DNA of 64,000 bases from Gentiana macrophylla. Taxonomy: Eukaryota; Streptophyta; Magnoliopsida; Gentianales; Gentianaceae. The notes below the pieces were generated by a model that made no database searches, was not told the DNA's origin, and saw only the letters and a list, made by a program, of their open reading frames with translations. The translations under genes were made by a program, and so were the position numbers. This document shows positions 38,301 to 49,895 of the stretch, in pieces (positions within the stretch are counted from its first letter, which is position 1; each line of letters starts with the position of its first letter). The stretch is from positions 6,076,001 to 6,140,000 of the forward strand of contig CM047805.1 in NCBI GenBank assembly GCA_026214975.1, given 5' to 3'.

Positions 38301-38627
38301 ACTAACTAGTAAGTTTATTCTTGGTTCCATGAATGGAAAACTCGCTCTGACGGAAAAAACTATAAGCAACGATACTTTGTATTTATGATTTTCAAAGTTA
38401 TTATATAAAACATCACCTAGTTTTTAACTAAGCTCGGATTTACGCTTGGTATTTTGGTAGTTTATGCGTAATTATAGGTTAACCAAAATCCCGGTAGCAA
38501 CTACACGCTTTGAGGCCTAAAAGAGGTGTTTTTAGGGATATAAGACTGTGCCACAAGCTTAAAAGGTCAAGTGGATCAAAGCTGGTTCAGTAGTGCCACT
38601 AACGATTTATATCTTCGACGAACCAAT

Positions 38628-39086
38628 GGCCCATTAAAACGGAATTTTCTGAAGGTGGCCTTAATGAAAGTTGTAGATCTTTGATAGAGCTTTCCAACGT
38701 ATTTTGAATCACGTCAATTGGAGGTCTACAACTCAAGTTATGACCAAGTGGCTAATCAATTCGGATTAGTAGAAATCCTGAAATATCTTCGTAATACGAA
38801 TGGCTCATCAAAACGACATTTTCTGAAGAAGTTTCCTTCATAAAAGTTGTATATCTTCAAGAACGCTTTCCAATGGATTTGGAATCAAGTCAATCGGACT
38901 TCTACAACTCAAATGGTGGTCAAGTGGCTAATCGATTTGTATTAGGAAAATCAAAAAGACCGGTAATACAAATGGCTCATCAAAATGACGTTTTGAAGAA
39001 GAGTCCTTTATGAAAGTTGTAGAGTTTCTCGAGATCTTAATTTTGGCATTTCGCTTGCAATTTTGGAGGTCTACAACTCAAGATAC
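38628..39086. repeat. Three tandem units of about 170 bp, each with hairpin-forming arms
   Basis: Units start with ggcccattaaaac (38628), ggctcatcaaaacgac (38802) and ggctcatcaaaatgac (38974). Each has aaagttgtaga or a close variant, and 50-70 bases later tctacaactc, its near-complement. Confidence 0.7.
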
Positions 39087-39372
39087 GAATTTTACAAGTT
39101 TTAATCGCATAATTATCAAATATCGATGGATCTAGAAGGTCGGATGAGTTGTTACACTCATGATGAGCCCGGACCGGTCCGCTAACTACCGCCCGGGCCG
39201 CCCCTTGACCTATTTTCTATAAATTCAAGCGCAGATCGACGCCTCTTTCCTTCATCTTTTCTTTCTTTTAAATTACATTATGGGGCCTATAATTATGTTA
39301 TCTTTTAATATAATTTCAATTCCGCTTCTTTCTTTTATGTTTATTTCATTTTATGCAATTAGTATAAATTAG

Positions 39373-39377
<5 letters not shown>

Positions 39378-39404
<27 letters not shown>
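39378..39404. repeat. AT dinucleotide microsatellite
   Basis: An uninterrupted (AT)n run, followed by further imperfect TATA-rich sequence to about 39440. Confidence 0.9.
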
Positions 39405-42219
39405 CGTATATTATATATAATATCTATATATATATATCTAGCTATCACTAGTTAAAGAATTTTACGAGATGGAGTTGTGTTGTGCTTAATTTAACATTCG
39501 TATGATAAATTCATTTTTAAACTTGTTTTGATCATTTTAATAACTTTGAATAAAATTGACAACTTTGTTCACGGTTACATTGAGCTTATAAATGTATTTT
39601 GCGGTGAGATGTGAGATATGGATATCACTAATCATAGTCCCCGATAGATTGACAATCTAAGTGATAGATCCGACTACTAGATAGATGCAAAACATGTTTT
39701 AAAATCACTAAACCTTAGTCTTCTTAGATTGGCAACCTAAGTGATACGTTAAAATTATGTTTTTGTGAGGTTTTTCAACGGTTTTTATTCCGGTCAACCA
39801 TGTTAAAGTAGTTATTTTTCAACAATGAATGGCTAAAAACTCTCGCCAGTTAGAGAGTTATTCCATTACACATTTCTAAAAAGATTCAAAAACAACAAAT
39901 CATAAAACTAGGGCTCATAAAACTAGGCCCACCAGTTTATCGGTTCCAAATACCATCTAACTAGCAACGCCTTATGTATATGATTTTCCAATTTTTCAAT
40001 TTAGAAATTTGTTGTGTAATTACACTTTTAAAATTCACTAAATGAATTTGTCTAATAGTCCTACATCATCTTTTGTAAATTAAGCATGGTCGTCTCTCGT
40101 TCAACACGTGTGACACCCGTGACATACCTATACTATGCCACTCAAGTTTTTGAAGGCTCAAGAGAATAAGTCTCTCCGAAAAAGAAAATGCATTGTTTGA
40201 TAATTTACAACGTACTTGTTACTTTCCACATTTTTAATGAAGTCCTATTACTAACAGTTTAGTAGCCTAGAGATTAAAAGTTGTAAATAAACATGACAGA
40301 AAGTTAAATTCAAAATTAAAATTTCACTACTAGATTTTTATTTTAGGAATTATAAACTAAAAAAAAAGTTTATCCTACCATTCCAAGGATTTAACCTCGC
40401 ACCTCAGTGCCGCCGTAGGGTAGGTCAAAGAGGTGACGGTTAAACTGAGACAATCTCTCTCAATGATTAAACTTCGAGAATCGAACATCTCACGGGAATC
40501 AGACATCCCGGACCTTAATCATCGATTACCTTCATTTTCTAGCCTAGATATTTCGAAAATATCCATAAAGAGTGTGACCTACTATATCAGATCTCAAAGT
40601 ACAACCCGAGTATGCCGCCCTAGGGTCGGTCAGTGACCCGACGAGTACCCAAAATCCTATCCTTTCGGAGACCAAGCCTTGAATTTTGATAGGGGTGAAC
40701 ACCATCCGTAGGGGACCAAAATCAAAGCGGCTCGAGGCGTCACCCTTCTCTCACGTGCTTGCATCTATAGTAGAGGCCGTGGGGTTGGCTGTCGCCTTCC
40801 CCGCTCCCACTCAATATTTTGAAAAAGTGGTGGGTTTACTAATTACGGTTTCGGTCTTGACAATAAGAAACAATAAATCAAAGTACTCCGAACAGGGTCG
40901 GTTATGTAGGCAAGCCTACGCCGTCTTATTCGTTGGAACATATGTGATGATTCCAGACAATCCGGTAAGAGAAGCCCTTTTAGCCCGAAGGCTTATCGGC
41001 TATGCTAAGTCTGTCGAATCTAACGTAACGTAAATCACACGTGGAGGGTAGTCGATTGAGCCGAAGCTCGGTTGAACTCGCCCAACCATGGTTAGACCAT
41101 ATCCAAACCCATGTACTAAGATTCTCCGATTTCTAAATTGTCACCCAAAGCGTAATCTCGTTTCTGTTTAAGGTGGGTTCACTGAGAAGCCATCACCGAA
41201 AAGCTCAACGATTTATCCAAGTGGGATTCACCGAGAATCCATCACTAAAATCTTAACGATTGACAAAACCCGGGTCCTCGGTTTTTATAATTAGCTACTT
41301 ATTATTTAACTACCACATATTAAATTAATAAGCATTCATACTAATTATTCGATTTATACACGTCTATTTTAATTGAAATTAAAAACTACGTGTATGCATT
41401 GGAGTGGAATCATGAAGATGCAAGTCATGGCAATTTTCCGGTTTTAAGCACGTAATCTTGATCAAACACAAAATTATACCGAAAGTAAACACCGAGATGG
41501 ACCGTTGGTACCCCCGACTAACTATTTTCTAAGGAAAAGTAAAACTTAATCAAAGTCTTGTCTTGAATCTTGAACTCGACCGCCGGATCACGAACCACTT
41601 AACACTGAGAGGAGAAAAGCTTTTAAATTAAATAAATCCAATTTATTTATAATTGTAAAACCTTTTTAATAATAATTAGGTTAAAAAAATTTGATCTTAC
41701 GCATGTTTACCCTAGCCGCAAGCTAGGGTTTTTAAAAAACTTTTGTATGGCAAAGAAGCACCGCCACAAAGTCTTTGCCTATTTAAAAAAAAAGTGTTGT
41801 GACTTTTTAGCGCTGCTAAAGGTGTTTGGATGACCTTAAAAACAAGGTTTTTAGCCGTTTCTCCTCGTTCATACCTTGGGTTTCGCCTTGATTTTCAACT
41901 TTTCTTCAAGATCTTCATCTTTTCAAGCCCAGAACATCAAAATTACAATACAAGATGCTACTTTACATTGAATTTCGAAAAAGGCATAAAAAAAATACAA
42001 TTCCTATGCTCAATTGTTACTAAACAAAGGAGCTACAAAACAGATCTGCGGGTAAACATTACCAACCCCAATCCATCTCTTCAACAACAACATTCACAAT
42101 CATGATTCAATTCGAATTTTTACCAAAAAAATGAAATAAAACATCTAAAACATGCTTTTCCACTCCAAGATCTAAAATTCATATACTTTGATCGTTAGAT
42201 CAAAGGCTCTGATACCATT

Positions 42220-44035
42220 TGTTAGAAGTAATATCCTCGGAGCAATCATAGATTGACCCGATTACGCGGTGGATGTATCGGATCTAGATTTAAACGAAAC
42301 AAAGAACATAAATTAAAGATCTAAACCTACAAGGGGGTTTAAGAGCCAACCTTTTTATGGTGCTTAACTCCAAGATCAAAAGTCTCCTAGAACACGTGTA
42401 TTGAGCAGCCACAGCCTTCCAACGTGTGTCTCCCAGCAACACCAGGTGGATGGTGTTTCCCGCCGCCGGACCTCCTTGATATGCTACCGGAATAATCCCG
42501 AAGATTATTCCAACTCGGAACCCAAAGAAAATAGCCGAAAATTCCAAGCTATTTTTCTTTCAATATTGGCGTGATATTTTATGTGTCAAAAGGCTTAGAA
42601 GAACCCTCTTTATATAGGAGAGTAAAAATTAACCTCCAAGGATTAAATAATTAAGAGATAATTATTACATTAATCCTTTATTCCAAATAAAAGATAAATA
42701 AAACGATTATCCTAAACAAATTAAGATAAATCATATTATTATCTAATATTCCATGAATTATCAATTAACAAATAAAAGATAAATCACATGTTAAACAATT
42801 ATCCAAAAAAACTAATTTCTTTCTAATTATAACATAAAAAATGCGCCCCACCCTTATTTGAATAAGGCCACATGCATTTTTCCCACACCTTGGGCCGAGC
42901 CCATGAAAAATTTCTTTTCCGTGTATTTAATTATCTAGTCCAACTAAACAATTAATCCACACATCAAATTAAACAGTCCAATCCACTATTTAATTATAAT
43001 CGAGGTGAAACGACGAGAAATCCAATTATACTGTTTTGGGAGCCACATCGGGACCATGGACCCATATTCAGTAGCTACAATAAATTAGATAAAATTATTC
43101 GTTAGACAGAATAATTATATCCAACCTATTAATTCCGGGATTACACCACCATAAACTCGAAACTGAACTCTATCGAATATAGATAACTTACACTCAATTT
43201 ATGAGTCGAAAGCGTCCACTGATATAATCATTACATACGGATAAATCCTTCATAGACTATCCATTCTGAGTGGGAAGTCTTCGTGAACCCGACTCAGAAT
43301 ATCTTATCCTTATTTACCATTAACCCTCCCAGTGATCAATTAGTTCACATATCTGACTAGTAGCTAATTAGTCTAAATATGAACTCGGCCGATCGATCAG
43401 TTTCTAGGGTTAACAAATACGGGAACTGTCTGTCTACTTCCCGAGGGAAGAAATGGATTCCATATCTGTGATAGCACAGACTACTCACTCATCCTAGAAT
43501 AGAGCCAACGAGAAGTGTTGGAGCACATACTCCGACGTGATCCTTACTAACACATCAAACTCTACCCTAATCTAAGCAGTCGTCTGTGATCACATCAGGA
43601 TTGAGATTAATCCATATATGATCATCTTGTGATTCGATAAGACTTCTCGATCACGGAATTATATCGAGAACTCAAATCAAATCGGTCCAGCCCTATATGA
43701 TTATCATCATATATAAATGCCCCACTAGGTACCCTATTACCAACAGTCCGGATAAGACTGTCACACCTAAAGTGTTCTGGGCGTATTATTAGCCAATTAA
43801 TCTAGAGACCCGTACTAAGATTAATCAACGCTACGGACTAAGTTAATTTTAAGTACATCTCACTAACTCAATCCTCTTGTGTATAGCCGTACACTGAGTT
43901 ATATGATTACATAAACGAGGTACTTAGGGTTTTCAGTAGTGTCTTAATTATAAGCACACATGCATATAATAAGATGAATTATTAATTTTGTCCTAAAACA
44001 ATTATATAATTGTGTTTCAGGCACTACACCTAACA
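42220..44035 (-). repeat. LARD1-B right (5') LTR
   Basis: The 1816-bp LTR runs from tgttagaag to cacctaaca, with the primer site directly on its left. It is closest to 7762-9569. The minus-strand TATA box with inverted-repeat arms is near 42605-42625. Confidence 0.85.
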
Positions 44036-44259
44036 ACAGTGATTCACAGTGCATTGCAAGCATATTATTGTGCACTTTTTAATCGTTTATTACTCTAATT
44101 AAGAAAGAGCGGTAAAAGGAATTTGTGTGGTGAGTATATAAGAGAGGAGAGAAAAGCCAAAGTGAATCATCAATCACCCAAATAAAGAGTGAAAGTGAGG
44201 ATTTTTATTTTCTTTTTGTCGATATATTTTTTTCTCTCTTTCTTTGTAAATAAAAAATA
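44036..44259 (+). promoter_or_regulatory. Leader of the gag-protease element, copy B
   Basis: Same as 9570-9793; tatataag is at 44135-44142, about 120 bases before the first ATG. Confidence 0.4.
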
Positions 44260-44754
44260 ATGGCACACTATCATTCCTTTTCTTGGGGAAATCATAATTA
44301 CAATTCTATAAAATCTTTTGATATTAGTAAAGGGAGATCTAAAACTCCTAATACTGATAATGAAGATTTTAAGACCAGAAAGAGAACAACTTGTAAATAT
44401 CATTATTCTAGTTCCTTTAAAAATAAAGATTTATATTGTTTCATTTGTAATGATTATGGGCATTATGATCATAAATGTCCTACTTTGAGCAAACAATATA
44501 ATGATTCAGTTATTGATCATAAGCACATAAGAAATGCCAAATTTCCATATTATAATTCTCATGAATTTTTTTGTTCCAGATCTACAAATTTGGCACAAAA
44601 AGATGATGTACAAAATCTTGATTTGGAAAAGGCATGGGTTGAATTGGATGAGAAAAAGAAAATTAAAAAAGGGGTCAAAAAGAATCTGAAAAGAATAACG
44701 AGGAGGGAGAAAATGAAGTGGAAAATTCGAGAGATTTTGAGGGAGAAAATTTAG
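44260..44754 (+). pseudogene. Gag-like zinc-knuckle protein, copy B
   Basis: This is the better copy: a 164-codon frame from an ATG. Residues 60-73 form a canonical CCHC knuckle (C60, C63, H68, C73). The N-terminal 55 residues are Ser/Asn/His-rich and the C-terminal part is very basic. The usual retrotransposon gag capsid domain is missing. The last 25 or so codons are likely out of frame, because the acidic continuation that joins the protease lies in another frame from about 44680. The leader with its TATA-like site lies directly upstream. Confidence 0.65.
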
Positions 44755-45248
44755 TCGAAAAAGAAAAATCTTGTAAGGATGTGAGGATTTCTGATTTTAT
44801 AAATGCTTCCTCTTTGGCTTATTGTGAGCAGGTTGGTGAAAGCAAGCAACAGTTGAACCATGAACAAGTGGTTGCGAGTAAGGTTAAAGAAGTGGAGTCT
44901 TCTTCCTTACAAACTGAGAAGTTCTATACAAGATTCATGGTGATGGACCAAATTTGTTTGGTAAGGATTGATAATACGTGTGAATCTAATTTGCTAAGCC
45001 AAGAAATTGTAGAAAAGCTTAATTTGAAAACTTTTGATCATCCGAACCCATATAGTCTAAAAGGGCTTAATGAGTTTGAGGAAATTAAGGTTTCAAAGCA
45101 AGTTGTGATTTCATTTTGTCTTAGGACTTACTATGATCAGATCTTATTTGATGTCATCCCTATGTTTAATTATCATATAATTTTAGGAAAACCGTGGTCA
45201 AATGAAAGAAAGCTAAGTATGATGGTAAACTTAATAGTTTCAATTTAA
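44718..45248 (+). pseudogene. Retropepsin-like aspartic protease region, copy B
   Basis: The frame is open for 176 codons; the GTG at 44718 is not a real start, since the protein continues from the zinc-knuckle part. Asp85 lies in IDNTC, the position of the catalytic loop, and ILGKPW is at residues 155-160. Order and spacing match Gypsy proteases. As in copy A, the Gly after the Asp is replaced. The frame ends just after LGKPW through a shift that exists in both copies. Confidence 0.7.
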
Positions 45249-45705
45249 GCAATATAAGGAAACCATTATACTAACTTCTTTGAGTAATCAACAAGTTCTT
45301 GAAACGGAATTAAAAATGGCTAATTCAATAAAAGAATCATCTTTGAAATGTTTAAGCCAAACAAATGAATTTGTTGAACCAATGGTGCATGATAATGATA
45401 TGGGATGCAATGTGATTGAATCTAAATCTGATCTTCATTCCTTGAATGAAAATTGCGAGCATGATTTATATATGGATCCAGCAAATTATATGCTTGAGAA
45501 TGGATCTAATGTATGTTTGGATTTAAATGTTAATAGTCTTGAAATCAAGTGGTACAACAATCCTTTGTTTGACGAGGTAGAATCAAGTGTAAATGATTCC
45601 AGTGTCCTTGATAATTTTCATGTTTATTCTGTTGAACCTTTTCAAAAGGAACTTGCACTTAATTCTAATTTTTATGAAGGATTCAATTTGAAGATGTTGA
45701 TATGA
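45222..45705 (+). pseudogene. Unknown region following the protease, copy B (frame 1)
   Basis: Matches 10744-11231 with few changes and no new stop. It begins with the DGKLNSF protease continuation. The rest is acidic with no recognised domain. Confidence 0.5.
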
Positions 45706-46340
45706 GTAAAAGTCTCGATGTGATTGAAAGACAATCATTTGTTGGTAAATCATGTCTTATGCATATTGAAGAATCTCCACCACTTGGAGATGAAAATGGG
45801 AGTTTTATAGAAATAAAGGACTTAAGATCTTTTCATAATTATTCAGATCCATTTCTAAGTGATAATGAAATTATCTTTAATTCTCATCATTTTGGTGATA
45901 GCAATTTGCATGTATCTCAGTTTTTCAATCAAGTTTCTTGTTTTGAGATGAATAAATGTGATGAAAATGTGATTAAATTTGGCAAAAATGATTTAATTGA
46001 TTTTATGAGAAAGAAAATGAAAGCTGAAGCATATCATCTTTATTTTAGTTGTCTACTATATAAAAAAGTTGTTCTTAGTGAACTTGAAATTTTGCTGAAC
46101 TCATATGCTTTATCCTTTTGCCAAGATAACTTAAGCATGTGTGAAGTTTTTGATAAGAAAATGAGAGTGAGTTTGCTTAAAATGGAAATGTTTTCGAAAG
46201 TTTGTCTGTATGAAATTTTTGCAAATAAAACGAGAGTAAATTTACTTGATTTCTTTGTGAATAACAGAGGAAATTATTTTAGTGGAATAGTTTATTGGGG
46301 AGGAACCCTAAACACAAAGTTAGAAGGACAAATCCACTAA
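45702..46340 (+). pseudogene. Unknown terminal frame, copy B (212 codons, unbroken)
   Basis: It overlaps the preceding frame by ATGA and runs to just before the polypurine tract. It is intact here but broken in copy A near 11715. The N-terminus is acidic, the middle has Tyr/Leu-rich helical stretches (AYHLYFSCLLYKK), and the C-terminus contains VNLLDFF. No domain recognised. If the element is a non-autonomous Gypsy derivative of the gag-bearing kind, this may be filler derived from a polyprotein end. Confidence 0.45.
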
Positions 46341-46443
46341 TCTTTTGTTCTAGCTTTGTTGTTTTTGTTGGTTGTGGATGGCAGTATCATGATGATGTAT
46401 TCAAATTCTCCATGATGTTTTGGATTCAAGGATGAATATTTTC

Positions 46444-46457
46444 AATGGGGGAGGATA
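46444..46457 (+). other. Polypurine tract of the gag-protease element, copy B
   Basis: The sequence aatgggggaggata directly before tgatggagg, identical to copy A. Confidence 0.6.
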
Positions 46458-47530
46458 TGATGGAGGACCATCAAGCCATCATAATTTTCTACACATATCT
46501 TATGGTCCATATTTTCACATTGATGACCGTTAACCGTCTGAGGCTTATATAAGAGATTTGTGTGAGATTTGCATACCTTCCTACTTGGAAGACTTATGGA
46601 AATTTACATTATCATTTATAATGATATTTTTAATGTTACACGTAATTATGGAGGGTTCGTTCATTGCAGATTACAAGTTATCCTTTATTTGGGCTAAACT
46701 CAGCAGGTTTGCATATTCTGGTGGACTTGCACAATTTAATCAATCCAATGGTCATCCAATGGACAATTTCGATCTAAGAGAAGCCCAATGTTATGAATTA
46801 CATGTCCAAATGAAGAGAATGATTTCTTACTTTGATTATTTTAACACGTTTGGGCCAAAGAGCATGGATCAAGCACTAAAGAGAAGAGAAGATGGATTTT
46901 TGCTATTTTATTTTTATTTGGTGTCTTATTATTATTATTGGTGTCCAATAAAGCCTACCAAGGGCATATAGCATGAAATGTATGAGTTTAATGGTGATTG
47001 ATTTCATCAAATCTTCATCTTATTTTGGTAGATAATCAATTAATCTGATTGGGGGATTATTTACTAATGATTGATTTGAAGATTTCTTTTATTTTAGGAA
47101 TTATTTTAATTTCTTTTTCACCAAGACATAAAAGGTGACTAGATTCAGTGTTATTTCTCTTTTTCATATTTTATTTTCTAGAAAATAAAATGTCAACTTC
47201 CTTGGCCTATAAAAGTAGTGGTACACCATATGTGCTTGACACCTTGAATTATAATCATATTGAGAGTTTTTCTCTTAGTGTTTTTAAAAATTTTATTAAG
47301 TGCATTTTAAGTTTGTGAGTATAGCTTAAAGTGTTTCATTGTAGTCTTTGGTTTAAGGATCATTAGAAGGGTTTTGGCTTCTTTATAGCCATTGGTTCTT
47401 CTAGTCTCATTCTTGAGTTAAACTACTTTTGCTCAAGTCTTTTCCTTCATAATATTTTATTTTTATTTTCATTTTGGGATCAAAACGTGGTTATTCATTG
47501 TACTACTTAGGGTTCTTGACAATTTCATTG
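46458..47530 (+). repeat. Candidate 3' LTR of the gag-protease element, copy B (right border uncertain)
   Basis: Same content as 11984-13050, including two TATA-like sites (near 46544 and 47207). No coding feature. Confidence 0.5.
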
Positions 47531-48130
47531 TTAAGGGTTCAAGGTATACATAAGTTTTCGAACATGGGAACTTGTGGGAAAGCTTTTGGCGTACACCAAG
47601 TTGTTCTTGATGTATGCCATTTTTTACTGTGGACATACAGAGAGTTTAGACATTTTTCACGGCGTGCATCAATTTGCTTTTGGCGTGCGTCAAATCGACA
47701 ATTTTTTAATTAAAAACAGTTCTTCTTCTCTCTCCCCTCCATAACTCCCATATCCATCCAATTTCCACCCCATTTTCTTCCATCTTCATCAGTTTTTCAC
47801 CACCACCAAACCATTCTACACCATTTCTCCAACCCCATCAAATACTCCAATCTTTTGCATTATATTTCTTCTACTTGTTCTTGCATTGAGGAGAACTCCA
47901 TTTTGATTTCGAGACAACTCTTCTGCATTTCCGGCGACCCTCCATATTTTCCGGCGACCTCTACTTTATTTTCTACGATGTTTCTCAATCCAACAATGTA
48001 TTTTTCCTTGCTTATCCTTTTTCAATTTAATTTCTTTTGGTTATTTATTTCATAGTATTGATTGAAACCGGAGGAAGGGCATAATTTTTGCTAATATTGT
48101 ATTGTTGGATTCTTGTGAACACCCGTAGCC

Positions 48131-49826
48131 ATGTATGAATCATCCACTGATAGTGGTAGTCATCAGGATGAACCGTGTAAGAAGAGAAAAATTGAAGCCA
48201 CTAGTGACCCTAATGCTCTTGAGAGATCCCGCACACCAACCCCAACCGAGTCACTTGTTTCTTTTCCTTCGACAACCGTTGGTAAGAAGGCTAAGAGAAT
48301 TTTTGTTTTTTATTTTAGCCAGTGTGTTCTGTATTTTGAGCGAGGAATAGAATTCAAGTCGGTTAGCCCTAAGATTGAGAAAATCATTAAGGATCGTAAG
48401 TGGGAGGCTTTAGCAACCAATCGTACTTATGTGGTCAATGGCACCATTGTAGCTGAATTTTATGCTACTCTTGTTGCTGACCCTGTCGAGGCATCCAAGG
48501 GCTTGGTCACCGTTCGTGGCAAGGCTATCCCGTTTTCAGCCAAGGATATCAATGACTTCTTCGGTATTCCTGAAATCTCAGCTGACACCACTTTTGCTAG
48601 CATGTGGAAACTGAGTGAAGAAAATAATATTTTGGCCAAGGCTCAAGAATCTAAGACTTATCTTTGCCCAAATGTTACCTAGGTAGATAAACGGTTCAAG
48701 TCTGGTAATGCACACAAGGACATGCGGGTGATGAAGCACTTTATCGGGCCACCATATTATACCCACCCCACAAGATCAACACTTTCAATTTTCCTGAAGC
48801 TTGTTTGGCCCTTGCTATATTTACCGGAGTTCCTGTAGACATGGGGTATCATATTTACCAAGGGGCGGTAGACTTTACGTTCAATCGCTGTGTGGGTGGT
48901 AATATGCTCCTATCGTGGTTGATTCACGAGCTTTGCACCCGAGCTGAGGTTCAGGGTTTGTCTAGTGATTTTATATTTCCTCCTTCTAACATCATGATTG
49001 GTCCTAGCATCCTTGAGTATGTGAAGCAGTCTACCCCATCTTCTGCCACCCCTGTTTCGACCATAGATCCATCTTCTATCAATGCCCCTTCCTCGGGTCA
49101 ATCAGCTCCTTCTGTCCCACCACATCCTCATATTCGAGACTCTACCGTGAGGGCTAGGTTTTACTTCCTTGAGTCCGAGATGGCAGCCATTCGTGGAGGG
49201 TTGGTGGCTTCTAATACCAATGTGAGGTAAGGCTTTGAGATTCTGTTGAAAGGGATGAATGATTTGCGTTTAGGATTTCATGTTCAACGTGCTTTTGATA
49301 TGGCTCGAGACCCTAAATTTGAGGAGTTGTCTGGAGATTTTTACTCGTGTTCTGAGAATCCTTATCAGTTCCCCACCTGGATTCCTCCTTTCCCTGTTCT
49401 TTCTAGGACCCCACCGCATACCATGGCTCCGGGTGGTGTTTCTGCTTTTCCATTTACAGGTACAGGTTCGGCTAGCACTGGTTTTTTTGCTGTGTTTGCT
49501 AGATAGAGTTTGTCAGGTTCGATGATCACATCCACTGTTGGCGATGGGGCGGGTAGTTCGACTTTCCAGCCATTGCTCTCTACTACTTTCCCTGATGATC
49601 CCATTTAGATGATCGCAAATCCTTTTGCTGCTGATTACCAGGGCACTAGTCTGTTCCATCCTACGACCTTTGCTCCATCGGTTAAACTTACCCTTCGAAC
49701 CTGGTGTGCTACTTGACGACGGCGATGATGAGGATTGCCCTACTCATTCTACTTTGTTCCTACTTCTACTCCTGATGTTGATTAGTAGTTGTATTCACCA
49801 AACTTGTTATAACTTAATTTGCTAGC
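48131..49826 (+). pseudogene. PF20167-like plant transposon protein, copy B, nonsense-interrupted
   Basis: The start ATG is at 48131. The first 183 codons are followed by TAG at 48680-48682, at the same codon as copy A. A frame shift near 48745 is specific to this copy. The second half (ALAIFTG, MLLSWLIHELC, then Ser/Pro-rich) runs to TAA at 49228-49230. The same frame continues to TAG at 49504-49506, then to TAG at 49606-49608, and on. Each stop differs by one C-to-T change from a Gln codon. The protein would be about 550 residues. LARD2 inserted at 49896, downstream of it. Confidence 0.75.
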
Positions 49827-49890
49827 CGCATGTGGCTTTGGTACTTCTTGCAGTATTTCATCATTTTGTTTCAGACACTTTTGTTACTTT

Positions 49891-49895
49891 GATAC
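49891..49895. repeat. LARD2 target-site duplication, left (GATAC)
   Basis: GATAC precedes the LTR start and is repeated at 58798-58802 directly after the other LTR end. Confidence 0.9.

Larger units (their letters stand above)
38433..39845. mobile_element. Insertion specific to LARD1-B, Gypsy LTR-like (borders uncertain)
   Basis: About 1.4 kb here is absent from LARD1-A. It contains ttaatgaaagttgtagatc-type repeats of the sort common in LTRs of plant Gypsy (Tekay/Del-like) elements, a ctataaattcaag TATA-like site near 39217 and an AT microsatellite. No primer site, polypurine tract or coding frame is present, so a solo or partial LTR is the best guess. No target duplication could be defined because the flanks are disordered. 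Confidence 0.5.
35331..42219 (-). other. LARD1-B interior, non-coding
   Basis: It is collinear with 2093-7761 apart from the insertion and the disordered stretch at 38090-38440. Short frames (37286-37519, 40433-40636, 40686-41033, 41830-42105) parallel those of copy A but have no recognised domain. Confidence 0.6.
33548..44035 (-). mobile_element. LARD1-B: second copy of the coding-less LTR element
   Basis: LTRs are 33548-35330 and 42220-44035; the polypurine tract (reverse complement) is at 35331-35343 and the primer site (reverse complement) at 42205-42217. Flanks are atagt (left) and acagt (right), a target duplication with one mismatch. It is longer than LARD1-A mainly because of an insertion at about 38433-39845 and a full-length left LTR. 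Some interior sequence is shorter than in copy A (for example near 41690, where copy A has an extra AT-rich stretch at 7090-7200). Confidence 0.8.
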
